A stretch of 53,798 bases of DNA from Nitrososphaerota archaeon. GTDB taxonomy: Archaea; Thermoproteota; Nitrososphaeria; Nitrososphaerales; Nitrosopumilaceae. Shown here piece after piece: positions 26,894 to 36,103 of this stretch (within the stretch, counting starts at the first letter, position 1; the number at the start of each line of letters is the position of its first letter). The DNA is taken from contig JAGWGU010000005.1 in the NCBI GenBank assembly GCA_028867275.1, forward strand, positions 1 to 53,798, in the 5' to 3' direction. Under the pieces are notes generated by a model, which ran no database searches, had not been told where the DNA came from, and worked only from the letters and a program-made list of their open reading frames with translations. A program made the translations under genes and the position numbers.

Positions 26894-27328
26894 GTGAAAG
26901 TAAAACAGATTCTGGTTCCTCTTGATGGATCTGAAAACTCTCTCAGGTCCTTGAGATACGCATTGGACTTGGCAAATCAATGTAACGCATCAGTTATTGG
27001 TTTACACGTAATTACTAACCTGAGCGCCTTTGCGGCAGTCCATCCAATAGTAATAAGTGAAAGCAAATGGCCTGGCTACGTAAAAGACTTGATGAATGAA
27101 GCTAGGAAGATTGCTGTCAAAAAGGAAGCAGTACTTTATGAAGAGTTAGTCATAGGCGGCAAAGCTGCAGGATATGACATTGTGACTTTTGCAGATAGCA
27201 AGAGTAACAGCATAGATTTGATAGTGATGGGACATAGGGGATTAAGCTTTCCAAGAGAGATAATTCCTGGCAGTACAGCAAATTTTATCATTCACAAATC
27301 AAAGACGCCGGTTCTATTAGTGAGATAA
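26894..27328 (+). CDS. Universal stress protein (UspA family)
   Basis: 144 residues starting at GTG 26894. Usp alpha/beta fold: ILVPLDGSENSLRSLRYAL at the start and the ATP-binding motif G-x2-G-x9-GS in MGHRGLSFPREIIPGSTANF near the end, so it is of the nucleotide-binding type. Usp proteins respond to starvation and oxidative stress. A second uspA-like gene lies 3.2 kb away (30546), with an extra TFB and a PoxB-like enzyme between. Confidence 0.93.
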   Translation: MKVKQILVPLDGSENSLRSLRYALDLANQCNASVIGLHVITNLSAFAAVHPIVISESKWPGYVKDLMNEARKIAVKKEAVLYEELVIGGKAAGYDIVTFADSKSNSIDLIVMGHRGLSFPREIIPGSTANFIIHKSKTPVLLVR

Positions 27329-27446
27329 TGTCAAATTATGACCTCCTGCGGATTTTCAACGTTATTTTATACTAGTACAGGTCTAAAATTATCACTATTG
27401 TCAATCTACGATTCATTATAATACCAGAAAGGTATGAACTATAACT

Positions 27447-27566
27447 ATGTCAGAATGTAATTGTGACCCTGCAGTTTGTAAGGGCGATAAAAAGAAAAAC
27501 CACAAGCATGAAAATGGCCAATGCATACATCCAGACGGAACAAAACACGCAATACACAAAAAATAA
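27447..27566 (+). CDS. Cys/His-rich micro-protein (39 residues)
   Basis: ATG 27447 to TAA 27566 encodes MSECNCDPAVCKGDKKKNHK, then HENGQCIHPDGTKHAIHKK. It has four cysteines (4, 6, 11, 26) and five histidines in a lysine-rich chain. A TATA-like CATTATAATACC lies about 28 nt upstream, right for a leaderless transcript. It could bind a metal. No family known. Confidence 0.65.
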   Translation: MSECNCDPAVCKGDKKKNHKHENGQCIHPDGTKHAIHKK

Positions 27567-27647
27567 TTTTTCAAAGTGACTGTCTCAGTTCCGCGATTTC
27601 AGTTCTCGCAAAGTCAGGTTTCAAGGTTGGCTTTTCTTTGAGTGTAA

Positions 27648-28571
27648 TTAGACGTTGAGTAAATTGTGGATGTTAAAAGTTTGCAGAATTGATTCAGACC
27701 TCAATCTTAGACTTACATTGCTTATTCCTGCAGCCTTTGCAATCTCTCTTTGGGTGAATTTTTCTCCATTGATTGTACATGAAACGTAAAGTGCTGAAGC
27801 TGTCAAAGCTATAGGACTCTTCCCTTCTGAATATCCTGTTTCTCTAGTCTTTGCCAGGATGATTAACGCATCTCTGCAACTTTTTTCACTAGCTCCCACA
27901 GTACTTCCTACCCTAGTAACAAAATCAGACGAGTTGTAAGATTCTACCTTCAGATCCAGACTATCAATCAATATTCTGACATGTCGTGACAGATCTTTGA
28001 TACTCACGTTGCCTGCTGATGCAATATCCGGTATGGTTCTTGGAATATTTGCCATTCTGCAGGACAAGTATAATGAAGCTAATGCCAGACAATCAATTCC
28101 CCACCCTCTTGCTTTTTTGGCTTTTACCTTTCTGTATAGATAAGCTGCTTTTTCAATTACTGCATCTGGCATGGCAAGCTTTGTTTGTACTGTATCAATT
28201 AGAATAAACGCAGACCTCATACTTGTTTTAGAGGATTTTGATTTACTTCTACTATCCCACATTCTCAATCTGTCAAATGTTTGCTTCATGCCACCAGATA
28301 TGGAGCATCCAGAAGCATCCCTGTTCGTTTTCCCGATAATTGTTGACAAACCCATATCGTTTATTGCAAGCGAAGTTTTGGAACCAGTCCTGGACTTTTC
28401 AAAATACTCTTCGCTAGTAAATGTCTGATGTTCTTGACCTGAAACTGTAGTCTTCTCAACTAGTACCAAACCACAGCCAGAACACAAGATCTCTCCACTC
28501 TGGTCATCATTTACAACTGAACCTTTGGTACAGTTTTCATTTGTACATTCTCTGATATCTTGGTAAATCAT
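27648..28571 (-). CDS. tfb: Transcription initiation factor TFB (TFIIB paralogue)
   Basis: 307 residues. N-terminal zinc ribbon with Cys9, Cys14, Cys30 and Cys33 (ECTNENC... LCSGCG), B-finger/linker (GLVLVEKTTVSGQEHQTF), then two cyclin-like repeats (about 110-200 and 205-305). TFB bridges TBP-bound promoters and RNA polymerase. The first cysteine pair has four intervening residues rather than two, a deviation. Thaumarchaea carry several TFBs; this one lies among stress genes and may direct a condition-specific regulon (inference). Confidence 0.94.
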   Translation of the reverse strand: MIYQDIRECTNENCTKGSVVNDDQSGEILCSGCGLVLVEKTTVSGQEHQTFTSEEYFEKSRTGSKTSLAINDMGLSTIIGKTNRDASGCSISGGMKQTFDRLRMWDSRSKSKSSKTSMRSAFILIDTVQTKLAMPDAVIEKAAYLYRKVKAKKARGWGIDCLALASLYLSCRMANIPRTIPDIASAGNVSIKDLSRHVRILIDSLDLKVESYNSSDFVTRVGSTVGASEKSCRDALIILAKTRETGYSEGKSPIALTASALYVSCTINGEKFTQREIAKAAGISNVSLRLRSESILQTFNIHNLLNV

Positions 28572-28634
28572 TATAAAATCAGGGACTCTAATAGGTCGTT
28601 TTTCTCATTTAAACGCTGACAATTTTAGGTCACC

Positions 28635-30431
28635 CTAACTGTCTTTTGGGTCATCAGGATGAATCTTTCTTAATACTTCATGTATTTGATTCCTAAAGAT
28701 TGTCAGTCCTATTCTCTTTGCATACGGTTCTCCTTTTGCAAAAGATTCTGCCATCTTGCTTACTAATGCGATATCTACTTTTGGCGGCATGGGAGGCTCA
28801 AAGGGATCTACATATGCCTCTATGATAGTAGGTACATCTTGTGCCATTGCTTCATGCATCACTTTTTTAATCTCATGGGGTTCTTTGATTGAATATCCTT
28901 TTCCACCGCATGCTTCTGCAAACTTGACAAAATCTATTGGAGAAAATTCTACTCCGTATTCTGGATTCCCAAGAAATGCTAGCTGTTCCCACCTAATCAT
29001 TCCAAGAATGTCATTTTTTATTATGATAACTTTTATCGGGAGATTGTATTTTACAGCCGTAGCAAATTCTCCCATCAGCATTGTAAATCCGCCATCTCCT
29101 ACGAAAGCTATGGACTGTCTATCTGGAAATGCAATTTGAGCTGCTATTGCATATGGCAAGCCACATGCCATTGTAGCAAGGGTTCCAGAGAGGGAGAACT
29201 TCATGCCTTTTCTGATATCAATATGACGCGCCGCCCAGATAGTGTTAGTTCCACTATCTACTGAAATTATTGCATTATTTTCTAATTCCTCTGAGACTGC
29301 AGCTGCAATTAGCTGCGGTTTTATTGGTTTTGCCAATGGATCAGAAGAATGCATTAGACTGTTCCATTTCTTCATGGATTCCTGTTTTGATTTTAGAAAT
29401 TTGTCATCCTTTTGATGTAATAATGGCAACAACTTGTCAAGAGTAAGTCTTGCATCTCCGACAAGGCCAACATCTACTGGATATCTCAGTCCAATTCTTT
29501 CAGAGAACAAGTCGATCTGAACTCCTCTTGCGTTCCCGGGTTTTGGGAGGTATTCCATATACGGAAAAGATGTTCCAATCATCAACAAGGTGTCTGCTTC
29601 AGCCATTGCATCACTTGCAGGTTCAGTCCCTAGTAACCCGAGACCTCCTATGCTATACGGATCATTGTCAGGTATGACTGCCTTGCCAAGAAGTGCTTTG
29701 ACTACGGGAGCCGAAAGTTTCTTTGCAACTTCGATTACTTCATCTCCTGCACCAAGGGCTCCTTGTCCTACTAACAAAACTATTTTGTTACCCGCGTTTA
29801 AAATTTCTGCTGCCTTTTCAAGTAAGATCGTGTCAGGAATCCTTGCCGCTGTTGTTGGAGAAAGAAGATGAGCTGTATGACCCCCGACATTATGTCTTGT
29901 GTATTTACCTTCAAGTTTTCTCTCTTGTGTATCTATTGGAATGGTTATGTGACTTACGCCTCTTAGTGTCAGTGCACTTCGACATGCAATATCAATTACA
30001 GATTCTGCGTGTTCTGGACTATTGATCATATTGTTGTAAACTGTAACATCTGAAAATAATTGCAACAGATTGACGTCTTGTGCATATTTTGTTCCCATCA
30101 CATCAGAATATGTGTTTCCAGTGATTGCAAGTACTGGGGCACCATCTGCTTTTGCGTCATACAATCCAGTTAGCAGATGAGTTGCACCGGGTCCTGATGT
30201 AGCTATACAAACTCCGAGCTTGCCGGTATATTTGGCATATGCACATGCCATAAAGGCAGCGGATTCTTCGTGTCTTACTAGAATGAATTTTATCTCATTT
30301 TGACGACGCCTTAATGCTTCAATTACTCCGTTGATTCCATCCCCAGGCAATCCAAAAATTACCTCTACACCCCATTGGAGTAGACCTTCAACAATTATGT
30401 CAGCTGTTCGAAGTCCTTCATATTCTGTCAT
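28635..30431 (-). CDS. ThDP-dependent enzyme, pyruvate oxidase/dehydrogenase (PoxB)-like
   Basis: 598 residues. Three-domain ThDP fold: N-terminal PYR domain with the catalytic Glu (about 55) in LVRHEESAAFMACAYAKYTG, a central FAD/Rossmann domain, and a C-terminal PP domain with the Mg-ThDP motif FVGDGGFTMLMGEFATAVKY (GDG-x25-NN-like). It resembles PoxB/acetolactate-synthase-type proteins; pyruvate to acetate (or acetyl-phosphate) plus CO2 is the likely reaction, but acetolactate synthase or another 2-oxoacid enzyme is possible. It lies between TFB and a second uspA gene, in the same direction. Confidence 0.85.
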   Translation of the reverse strand: MTEYEGLRTADIIVEGLLQWGVEVIFGLPGDGINGVIEALRRRQNEIKFILVRHEESAAFMACAYAKYTGKLGVCIATSGPGATHLLTGLYDAKADGAPVLAITGNTYSDVMGTKYAQDVNLLQLFSDVTVYNNMINSPEHAESVIDIACRSALTLRGVSHITIPIDTQERKLEGKYTRHNVGGHTAHLLSPTTAARIPDTILLEKAAEILNAGNKIVLLVGQGALGAGDEVIEVAKKLSAPVVKALLGKAVIPDNDPYSIGGLGLLGTEPASDAMAEADTLLMIGTSFPYMEYLPKPGNARGVQIDLFSERIGLRYPVDVGLVGDARLTLDKLLPLLHQKDDKFLKSKQESMKKWNSLMHSSDPLAKPIKPQLIAAAVSEELENNAIISVDSGTNTIWAARHIDIRKGMKFSLSGTLATMACGLPYAIAAQIAFPDRQSIAFVGDGGFTMLMGEFATAVKYNLPIKVIIIKNDILGMIRWEQLAFLGNPEYGVEFSPIDFVKFAEACGGKGYSIKEPHEIKKVMHEAMAQDVPTIIEAYVDPFEPPMPPKVDIALVSKMAESFAKGEPYAKRIGLTIFRNQIHEVLRKIHPDDPKDS

Positions 30432-30545
30432 AAAATAAAAAACCCGTACTTGGATAAGAGTATTCTTTAGATTATCAAATCAATTGATGGAATCAACTTA
30501 TGTTTTTTCCAGATTTGGAAGCAAGTTCTTTTCAGATCTAAAAGA

Positions 30546-30977
30546 CTATTTTACAATAAGAACTGGTATTTTAGATTCATGAAGTACGCCATTTGCGACA
30601 CTCCCCAGATATTCTGCGCGAGGGGAACCCTCTCCTCTTGAGCCCATCACGATGATGTCGAATTTTCTTGATTTTGCAAATCCGACTATTGTCTTTACTA
30701 CATCTCCTGACACGGCAACCTTTTCATTAAAGACTATACCATGTCTTCCCGTACTGGTTCTTGCATGTAACATAATTTTTTGTGCATTCTTTATCAATCC
30801 CATCCTGTAAGATTTGAGTATCCGAGCTACTTTTGGTGAGAAATTTGGCATAACATAGACGCCTGTCATTATAGCACCACTTTGTCTTGCAAGAGATATT
30901 GCCTCATTTAATCCTCTTATGGAATTTAATGAACCGTCTAATGGTACGAGAATTTTCTTGAATCTATTTTGTAACAT
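30546..30977 (-). CDS. Universal stress protein (UspA family), second copy
   Basis: 143 residues. ILVPLDGSLNSIRGLNEAIS at the start and the nucleotide-binding motif MGSRGEGSPRAEYLGSVANG near the end define a UspA-type ATP-binding domain. About 115 nt upstream of the PoxB-like gene and in the same orientation, so cotranscription is possible. Divergent from the first UspA gene in sequence. Confidence 0.93.
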   Translation of the reverse strand: MLQNRFKKILVPLDGSLNSIRGLNEAISLARQSGAIMTGVYVMPNFSPKVARILKSYRMGLIKNAQKIMLHARTSTGRHGIVFNEKVAVSGDVVKTIVGFAKSRKFDIIVMGSRGEGSPRAEYLGSVANGVLHESKIPVLIVK

Positions 30978-31074
30978 GTTTTCTCATTTCGTTAAATTTG
31001 ATATAAGAATAACATACGATTTCTAATATTGATAATCACTACTGGGAAATTGCTCCATATTGACAAACATTTGT

Positions 31075-31230
31075 CTAAGCCCTGATCTTCTTACCTTCGC
31101 TAGTTTTGATGTACTTGTATAGATGATGTGAAAACAGCAAAAATCCAAGCATTGCTTGTACATAGTCTCCTGCAGCAGCAACGTTGTTTTCATCTTGGTC
31201 GTATTTTGGGCTATTTTTGTGAAAAATATG
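31075..31230 (-). pseudogene. Protein-like ORF fragment without start
   Basis: In the 283-nt gap (30978-31260) a minus-strand frame between TGA and TAG reads SPKYDQDENNVAAAGDYVQA, then MLGFLLFSHHLYKYIKTSEG and KKIRA. It is coding-like, with a helix that could sit in a membrane. The only normal start is an internal ATG, leaving 25 residues, so this looks like the 3' end of a decayed gene. Parent family not recognised. Confidence 0.35.
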
Positions 31231-31260
31231 TCAATAGTCAAACTTGATCACAGCAGGAGT

Positions 31261-34200
31261 TTAGCGCTTACTGCCTTGAAAGCTTCCATTATCACAACCC
31301 TCTGCACCACAGGCTGTAAAAGTTCCTTGTATAGTGCTGCTTGTGAAGATTCCTCTTGCATTTAATTCTCCATCTGAGCTAGTTACGGTAAACGATGATG
31401 AACTAACAGACCCGCTCAAAGAATATGTCAATCCTCCAAAACTGCAATGGATGGGGGTAGTACTTCCTGCCAATGTAGATTCAGAACTTGCGGGTGCATA
31501 TGAAACTGTTCCAGTTAGAGCATTCCCACTTTGGGTTATCTCTGCTTCAAAAGTACTCTGAAATTTGCAAGTAATTCCAGAGTAAACATCTACAAGATTG
31601 AATGTACCACTCCAATGACCGGTTAGATCCCCGGCTGTTTTTTTACTTGGATTGACTGTAATTGTAGCTGTGCTGCAATCAGATTTACCTGCAGTATCTA
31701 CTACACAAACTCCAAAATCATACGAACCTTCTCTAGTAGGTGTTCCAGTGCTGTGTCCGTAAATGCCAATAGTCATTCCAAATGGAGGAGTCCCATTTCG
31801 AAACGTATCAGATTGGAAATGATAAGGTGCCAAGCCACCACTTGCAGTTGCTATCAGAACATCACAATATTCATTCACGGTGCATGACCCACTACTGACA
31901 TGAATTGCAATTGGTTCTACAGCCACGTTGTTGCTGGGGATTGGTTGAAGGACTGATTGTATAGTTGATGTCTGTTGTGGAAGAACTGTAACATCCTCTG
32001 TTTTAGGAGTTTTGCCAGGAGCCGATATTTGCACGTTATAATTATCAGCTGGAACTGGAACAGGTTGGCCTTTTTCTGTTTGAATCCTTTCGCCAAATCC
32101 TGGGTTTGCTTTGCTTAGAAGTTCAAGTGATATGTGATTAGTCTCGGTTGGAGGGTCGTACCTTAACAAACCAAATGCTTTGTTGGTTGTGCAAGAATAA
32201 ATGCGAGTAAAACCAATCTGCACCCATTTTATTTCCTCCGTTTGTGGATTACATCCTGATACGGTAGAAATATCCATGATTGTGGTTGCAGTATTGATAG
32301 TTGTACCGACTGTAGCTCCCTTGATGGCATGGCTCGCATATCCTGTGACAGAACCACCGGTTAGAAAGATGGCATCCCTAACAGATCCTTTTATTGTTTC
32401 TTCATGAATCTCTTCTTTAGCTTTATCAAGAGTTGTAGTTCCTGTCATGTATCCGTGATTTTCTAAATAACTACTTACAGGTAGCCACCCTCTTTTGTCT
32501 GCATATTTTGCAGCTAAAGCAACACCCTCATAGAGGTTATTCACAATGTCACCAGCTACAGCACCAACCCCAGGCAAAAAGGTTACCAACATTAAACTTC
32601 CTACTGTTCTAGGATCACTTAGAACTTTAACCACAATGTTACTTTTAGTTTCAGCAGAAGCATTCGGTATACCATAATTTTCCCAAGATGTAGCTACATT
32701 AGAACTTGGTACACTTCCTGTTAGCACAATTATTTGTAAAGGATAATGTTTGTTAGGATCTATAACCAGTAATGTACCCACCGATTGAGTTTTTGGATCT
32801 AAAGCAAAGACTACATCAACTCCAGAGAGTGGTTGTCCTGTAGTATCGTCAACAAAGCTAAATTGCACATTCTGACCAGATATTTGAAAAGTTGCTATCC
32901 CCTGTTGATCAGTTACGGCTCCCTGTGCTTGGTCAGCAGTTTGGGTAACTATGACACCAGTTTGAACCAGATATTGTACACTTTTGATAAAGTCAGAGTC
33001 AGCAACAGTACCATCTGCCCACCACTTGGCAGTATTCTTAATCCATGAGGGTATACCTTGAGATTGTTTTGCAACAGACGTTGTTGTAGGTATTTTGATT
33101 AGGCCTTGCTGTATCATGTACTGGATTCCAGTGATAAAATCAGAATCTGTGACTTGACCTTGTGCCCACCATTTTGCAGTGTTCTTAATCCAACCTGGAA
33201 TTGCTGTGGCTTGACTAGGCTGCACACCGGACTTGCCAAGTTCGGACCAGTCAATCGTTTTTACTTCATAGTGCATCTTGAGATATTTTGCACCTACTAT
33301 TTTCATGTCAACTAATCCATCTAACATTAATCCTGTTTTCTTGTCGTAATGAGCTGTAGCATTCAACGTAGTAACAGTTGCCCCATCTTGAGAAACATTT
33401 CTTGTCGAGCCCGACAGTTCAAAGACTGGAATGTCTGTGTTTCCCAGATTTATTGTCGTTATTTTGTTGACTGTTCCTTGCAACATAGCGCCTGCTCCTG
33501 ATGAGAATATGTCAAATGAATCACCTACCTTGGAAGTTATTGGAATTGCCGTTCCTTGGAGATATTTTATATCTCTTTGATTTTGAAAAACTTCTAGATT
33601 CCTGACCTTTGTTTCTTCATTGAACAATATATTTGTCGAGGAAACATTTGTTACAGTGTACTTGATCCATTGTACATCATCAATTGAATTCAGTGTGACG
33701 TTGCCGATTTGTTTTGCAAGAGATTGAAGCATCACATTAGTGACTGTTTGTTGTGTCTCCATATCAGATGCCTGTACTGACATAGAATAGCGGTATGAAA
33801 TCGATTCTCCTTTTTGCAGTCCAAAGTTTGAATAATCAGTTTTCGGTGTGACAGGTTCTTCTGGAACGCTGTATACATCAAACGATGATAGCATGTGAGT
33901 TAATTCGCTCTGATAAACACTCGCTGCCTCAGTTGATAGTCTCATCACGATGGCATAAAGATCGTTTTGGACTGGAACTACTGCCCATATTGAAATCATG
34001 TCAAGTGTAGAACCATCAGGTAATGTTTTAGTCCACGTGTTTAATACCTCATATGAAGGCAAGCCGCGATAGGTCTCAACATTTGATTTGAATTGAGGAT
34101 TTGAACATGTAAAGCCGTTTGATCTTAGTGAATATTGCTGGCAGTTATGTTGCATGGTAGCTGTTAAGGTGTTTAAAATTTGTTGGCCAGAAAGCCCACG

Positions 34201-34533
34201 AAGAGCAGTACTGTCTTTTTGATAATTAACTGAAAGCCACGTATTTGTTGTCTTTGAATCTGGTGCAAAATATGCTACAGGTGAGAGGTTTCCAGCAGTT
34301 GCAGTCAGATCCTCATGATACCAAGTAGCAGGATATTCTATTGAAAATCCATAATTGGCATTTTTGTACAGCAGGTATTGTGATTGGCCTACTCCTAACA
34401 CTGGTTTTATTGGCATAACCACACTAGGTAAGAGTAGCATCAAGATTAATGTCAACGTCAGGAGAATTCTTTTATTTTTGTGCAACGCTTGTTTTTGATA
34501 CCATGATAAAAATAACAACACTACGATTCTCAA
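31261..34533 (-). CDS. Large secreted multidomain protein with WIKNTAKWW repeats
   Basis: 1090 residues with a TTG start at 34533 (another TTG some 16 codons in also fits). Signal/anchor about 20-47. Then a PsbP/MOG1-like domain (about 53-205, YKNANYGFSIEYPATWYHED), a beta-rich region, and two thaumarchaeal repeats IPGWIKNTAKWWAQGQVTDSDF and IPSWIKNTAKWWADGTVADSDF (starting about 443 and 495). A Gly-rich hydrophobic stretch (about 650-680) and an Ig/cadherin-like domain with GGLAPYHF (about 890-985) follow. The repeat is widespread in Nitrososphaeria envelope proteins. Function unknown, probably cell-surface. Motif blocks shown are shortened. Confidence 0.85.
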   Translation of the reverse strand: MRIVVLLFLSWYQKQALHKNKRILLTLTLILMLLLPSVVMPIKPVLGVGQSQYLLYKNANYGFSIEYPATWYHEDLTATAGNLSPVAYFAPDSKTTNTWLSVNYQKDSTALRGLSGQQILNTLTATMQHNCQQYSLRSNGFTCSNPQFKSNVETYRGLPSYEVLNTWTKTLPDGSTLDMISIWAVVPVQNDLYAIVMRLSTEAASVYQSELTHMLSSFDVYSVPEEPVTPKTDYSNFGLQKGESISYRYSMSVQASDMETQQTVTNVMLQSLAKQIGNVTLNSIDDVQWIKYTVTNVSSTNILFNEETKVRNLEVFQNQRDIKYLQGTAIPITSKVGDSFDIFSSGAGAMLQGTVNKITTINLGNTDIPVFELSGSTRNVSQDGATVTTLNATAHYDKKTGLMLDGLVDMKIVGAKYLKMHYEVKTIDWSELGKSGVQPSQATAIPGWIKNTAKWWAQGQVTDSDFITGIQYMIQQGLIKIPTTTSVAKQSQGIPSWIKNTAKWWADGTVADSDFIKSVQYLVQTGVIVTQTADQAQGAVTDQQGIATFQISGQNVQFSFVDDTTGQPLSGVDVVFALDPKTQSVGTLLVIDPNKHYPLQIIVLTGSVPSSNVATSWENYGIPNASAETKSNIVVKVLSDPRTVGSLMLVTFLPGVGAVAGDIVNNLYEGVALAAKYADKRGWLPVSSYLENHGYMTGTTTLDKAKEEIHEETIKGSVRDAIFLTGGSVTGYASHAIKGATVGTTINTATTIMDISTVSGCNPQTEEIKWVQIGFTRIYSCTTNKAFGLLRYDPPTETNHISLELLSKANPGFGERIQTEKGQPVPVPADNYNVQISAPGKTPKTEDVTVLPQQTSTIQSVLQPIPSNNVAVEPIAIHVSSGSCTVNEYCDVLIATASGGLAPYHFQSDTFRNGTPPFGMTIGIYGHSTGTPTREGSYDFGVCVVDTAGKSDCSTATITVNPSKKTAGDLTGHWSGTFNLVDVYSGITCKFQSTFEAEITQSGNALTGTVSYAPASSESTLAGSTTPIHCSFGGLTYSLSGSVSSSSFTVTSSDGELNARGIFTSSTIQGTFTACGAEGCDNGSFQGSKR

Positions 34534-34655
34534 GTATGATAATTGATTTTCAAGTCGCGGTTATGTTCTTGTCCTAAATGTGATACAACTCCATCAAGAT
34601 TCGGTTTTTCATTTTTTCATTTTTACGCCCTAATGGATTACCAAACATTTAGTCT

Positions 34656-34731
34656 GAATCTCTGACTTTCAACAAAAATTACGAACGAAATTTCACGAAA
34701 TTTACAATAAAAAATTACAGCGCCAGGTAAG
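34656..34731. repeat. Left end of tRNA-associated element (displaced tRNA 3' end)
   Basis: Contains GCGCCAGGTAAG (34720-34731), identical to the 12 nt at the 3' end of tRNA-Ser (37283-37294). About 63 nt of flank, beginning GAATCTCTGACTTTCAA, is similar but not identical to the flank of the tRNA (GAATCTCCAACTTTCAA at 37218). This is the expected footprint of integration into a tRNA 3' end. The following TACTTGGCG may be a further scrap of the tRNA. Confidence 0.6.
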
Positions 34732-34836
34732 TACTTGGCGTAAAAAGTTTGACACCCTCACATTTTTCCATATAAAGGCGGCCTGTTTTGGAATTTATCT
34801 TGTGTTTTTCCAATGATAGATTTTACCAGAACTCAT

Positions 34837-34900
34837 GTAGTTGGTTATCCCTACATTTTGAATAAAAATGATAATTATATAAATATGTAGGGGTAACTAC
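34837..34900. promoter_or_regulatory. Palindromic promoter of the Fic gene
   Basis: Inverted repeat flanking a TATA box. Left arm GTAGTTGGTTATCCCTACAT (34837-34856); right arm ATGTAGGGGTAACTAC (34885-34900), whose complement reads GTAGTTACCCCTACAT. The TATA-like TTATATAAAT lies between them at about 34875-34884, and ATG 34905 follows the right arm by 4 nt. A dimeric repressor bound here would block transcription. No obvious regulator gene is adjacent, so autoregulation by the Fic protein or control by a host factor is open. Confidence 0.65.
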
Positions 34901-34904
34901 TTTC

Positions 34905-35792
34905 ATGGCTGCAATAAGAAAGAAAACTGTAAAGGGACAGACATACTACTATCTGGAGCACAGCTACAGGGAAGGTAAGAAGGTCCAGAAGAAGGAACTC
35001 TATCTTGGAAACAAGATTCCAAAGAACATCGAGGAGATCAAGACAAAGTTCCTAGATGACATCTACAAGGAGAAGTGGTACTCTGACGCAGACAAGATCA
35101 AGAAGAACTTTTCCAAGGAACAGAGAACAATACCAAAGTCTGTCAGGGAGAAGGAATTGCAGACGTTTGTCACTAGGTTCACCTATGACACACAAAAAAT
35201 CGAGGGCTCGACACTCACTAGGAGGGAGACTGCTGACCTACTCGAAAGAGGAATCACGCCAACAAACAAACCCCTAAGGGATGTAAAAGAGGCCGAGGCA
35301 CACAGGGATCTTTTTTATGAAATTCTAAAAGAGAAAAAGGATCTTTCACTACAAATGATTCTGGACTGGCACTGGAAACTCTTCCATCAGACAAAAAAAG
35401 ACATTGCTGGAAAGATCAGAAAGTACCAGGTAGCAATAGGTGGAAGCAAGTTCATGCCACCATCACCAGTTGAAGTCTTTCCCATGCTGACAGAATTCAT
35501 CGAGTGGTACAACAAGAACAAAAACAAACTGCATCCAGTGGAACTTGCGGCAGTTACACATTTGAAATTCGTGACGATACATCCCTTCGGTGATGGAAAC
35601 GGCAGAGTATCAAGACTAATCATGAACTTCATACTGAACAAGAAAGATTATCCAATGATGGACATTCCATACGAGGGAAGAAACAGCTATTACAACTCGC
35701 TTGAGAGGTCTCAGATGAAAAAGGAAGACAGAATATTTCTCCAGTGGTTTGCTAAGAGATACATCAAGGAATACAAAAGATATCTCAAGTAG
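34905..35792 (+). CDS. Fic-domain protein (probable AMP-transferase)
   Basis: 295 residues. Fic motif HPFGDGNGRVSR at 226-237 matches HPFx(D/E)GNGRxxR completely, so it should be catalytically competent, usually transferring AMP to a hydroxyl side chain of a target. An inhibitory-type motif (S/T)xxxE(G/N) is seen at 96-101 (TQKIEG), so the protein probably holds itself inactive through an N-terminal helix (class II-like). The N-terminal part (1-80) is basic and beta-rich. Proteins of this kind can act as toxins or as modifiers of host enzymes; no separate antitoxin is evident. Behind a palindromic promoter. Confidence 0.93.
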   Translation: MAAIRKKTVKGQTYYYLEHSYREGKKVQKKELYLGNKIPKNIEEIKTKFLDDIYKEKWYSDADKIKKNFSKEQRTIPKSVREKELQTFVTRFTYDTQKIEGSTLTRRETADLLERGITPTNKPLRDVKEAEAHRDLFYEILKEKKDLSLQMILDWHWKLFHQTKKDIAGKIRKYQVAIGGSKFMPPSPVEVFPMLTEFIEWYNKNKNKLHPVELAAVTHLKFVTIHPFGDGNGRVSRLIMNFILNKKDYPMMDIPYEGRNSYYNSLERSQMKKEDRIFLQWFAKRYIKEYKRYLK

Positions 35793-36103
35793 GTTTGCCT
35801 ATAGTCCTTTTTGCTTTCGTTACAATTCTGACATGTCCTAACCAATGGCCAGTGAAAACAGATGTAGCGGGTCCGGGGGTTGCCACCATAACTGTTTTAG
35901 CGATCACCGTATCTAACTTTTTATTTATATCATGTATCTTGTAATTTGACTTTGTTCAACGTTCAAGGTTATAGATATAAGTTAATGGTGTTAAGGCAGG
36001 TAACAGGAATTACATTTATTCAAAACGAAAAAAGAAGTTAAGCAGATTTATGAAATAGAGGAAACATACCAACAATAATAGTCTCAAGTTTTTATAATTT
36101 GCA
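35793..36103. other. Intergenic stretch, Fic to ynfA
   Basis: 311 nt. Contains a small GC-rich patch (TAGCGGGTCCGGGGGTTGCC near 35866) out of character with the AT-rich surroundings, then AT-rich DNA with a TATA-like TTTTTATAAT near 36090, about 15 nt before ATG 36104. I see no gene that I would defend. Confidence 0.4.

Noticed and set aside
27571-27624. Short minus-strand frame (MKPDFARTEIAELRQSL) just downstream of the TFB gene
   Set aside because: Protein-like but only 17 residues, with no promoter; TFB itself already has normal length, so it does not look like a frameshifted TFB tail.
31023-31241. Minus-strand 72-codon frame between UspA and the large surface protein
   Set aside because: Poor composition; another frame in the same place is more protein-like and is reported as a remnant.
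34720-34740. Second tRNA gene suggested by GCCAGGTAAGTACTTGGC
   Set aside because: Only the tRNA end and perhaps a D-arm scrap are present; no anticodon arm, so it is a displaced fragment and not a gene.
35785-35889. Minus-strand 34-residue frame overlapping the end of the Fic gene
   Set aside because: Reads somewhat protein-like, but overlaps a real gene and has no recognisable motif or promoter.
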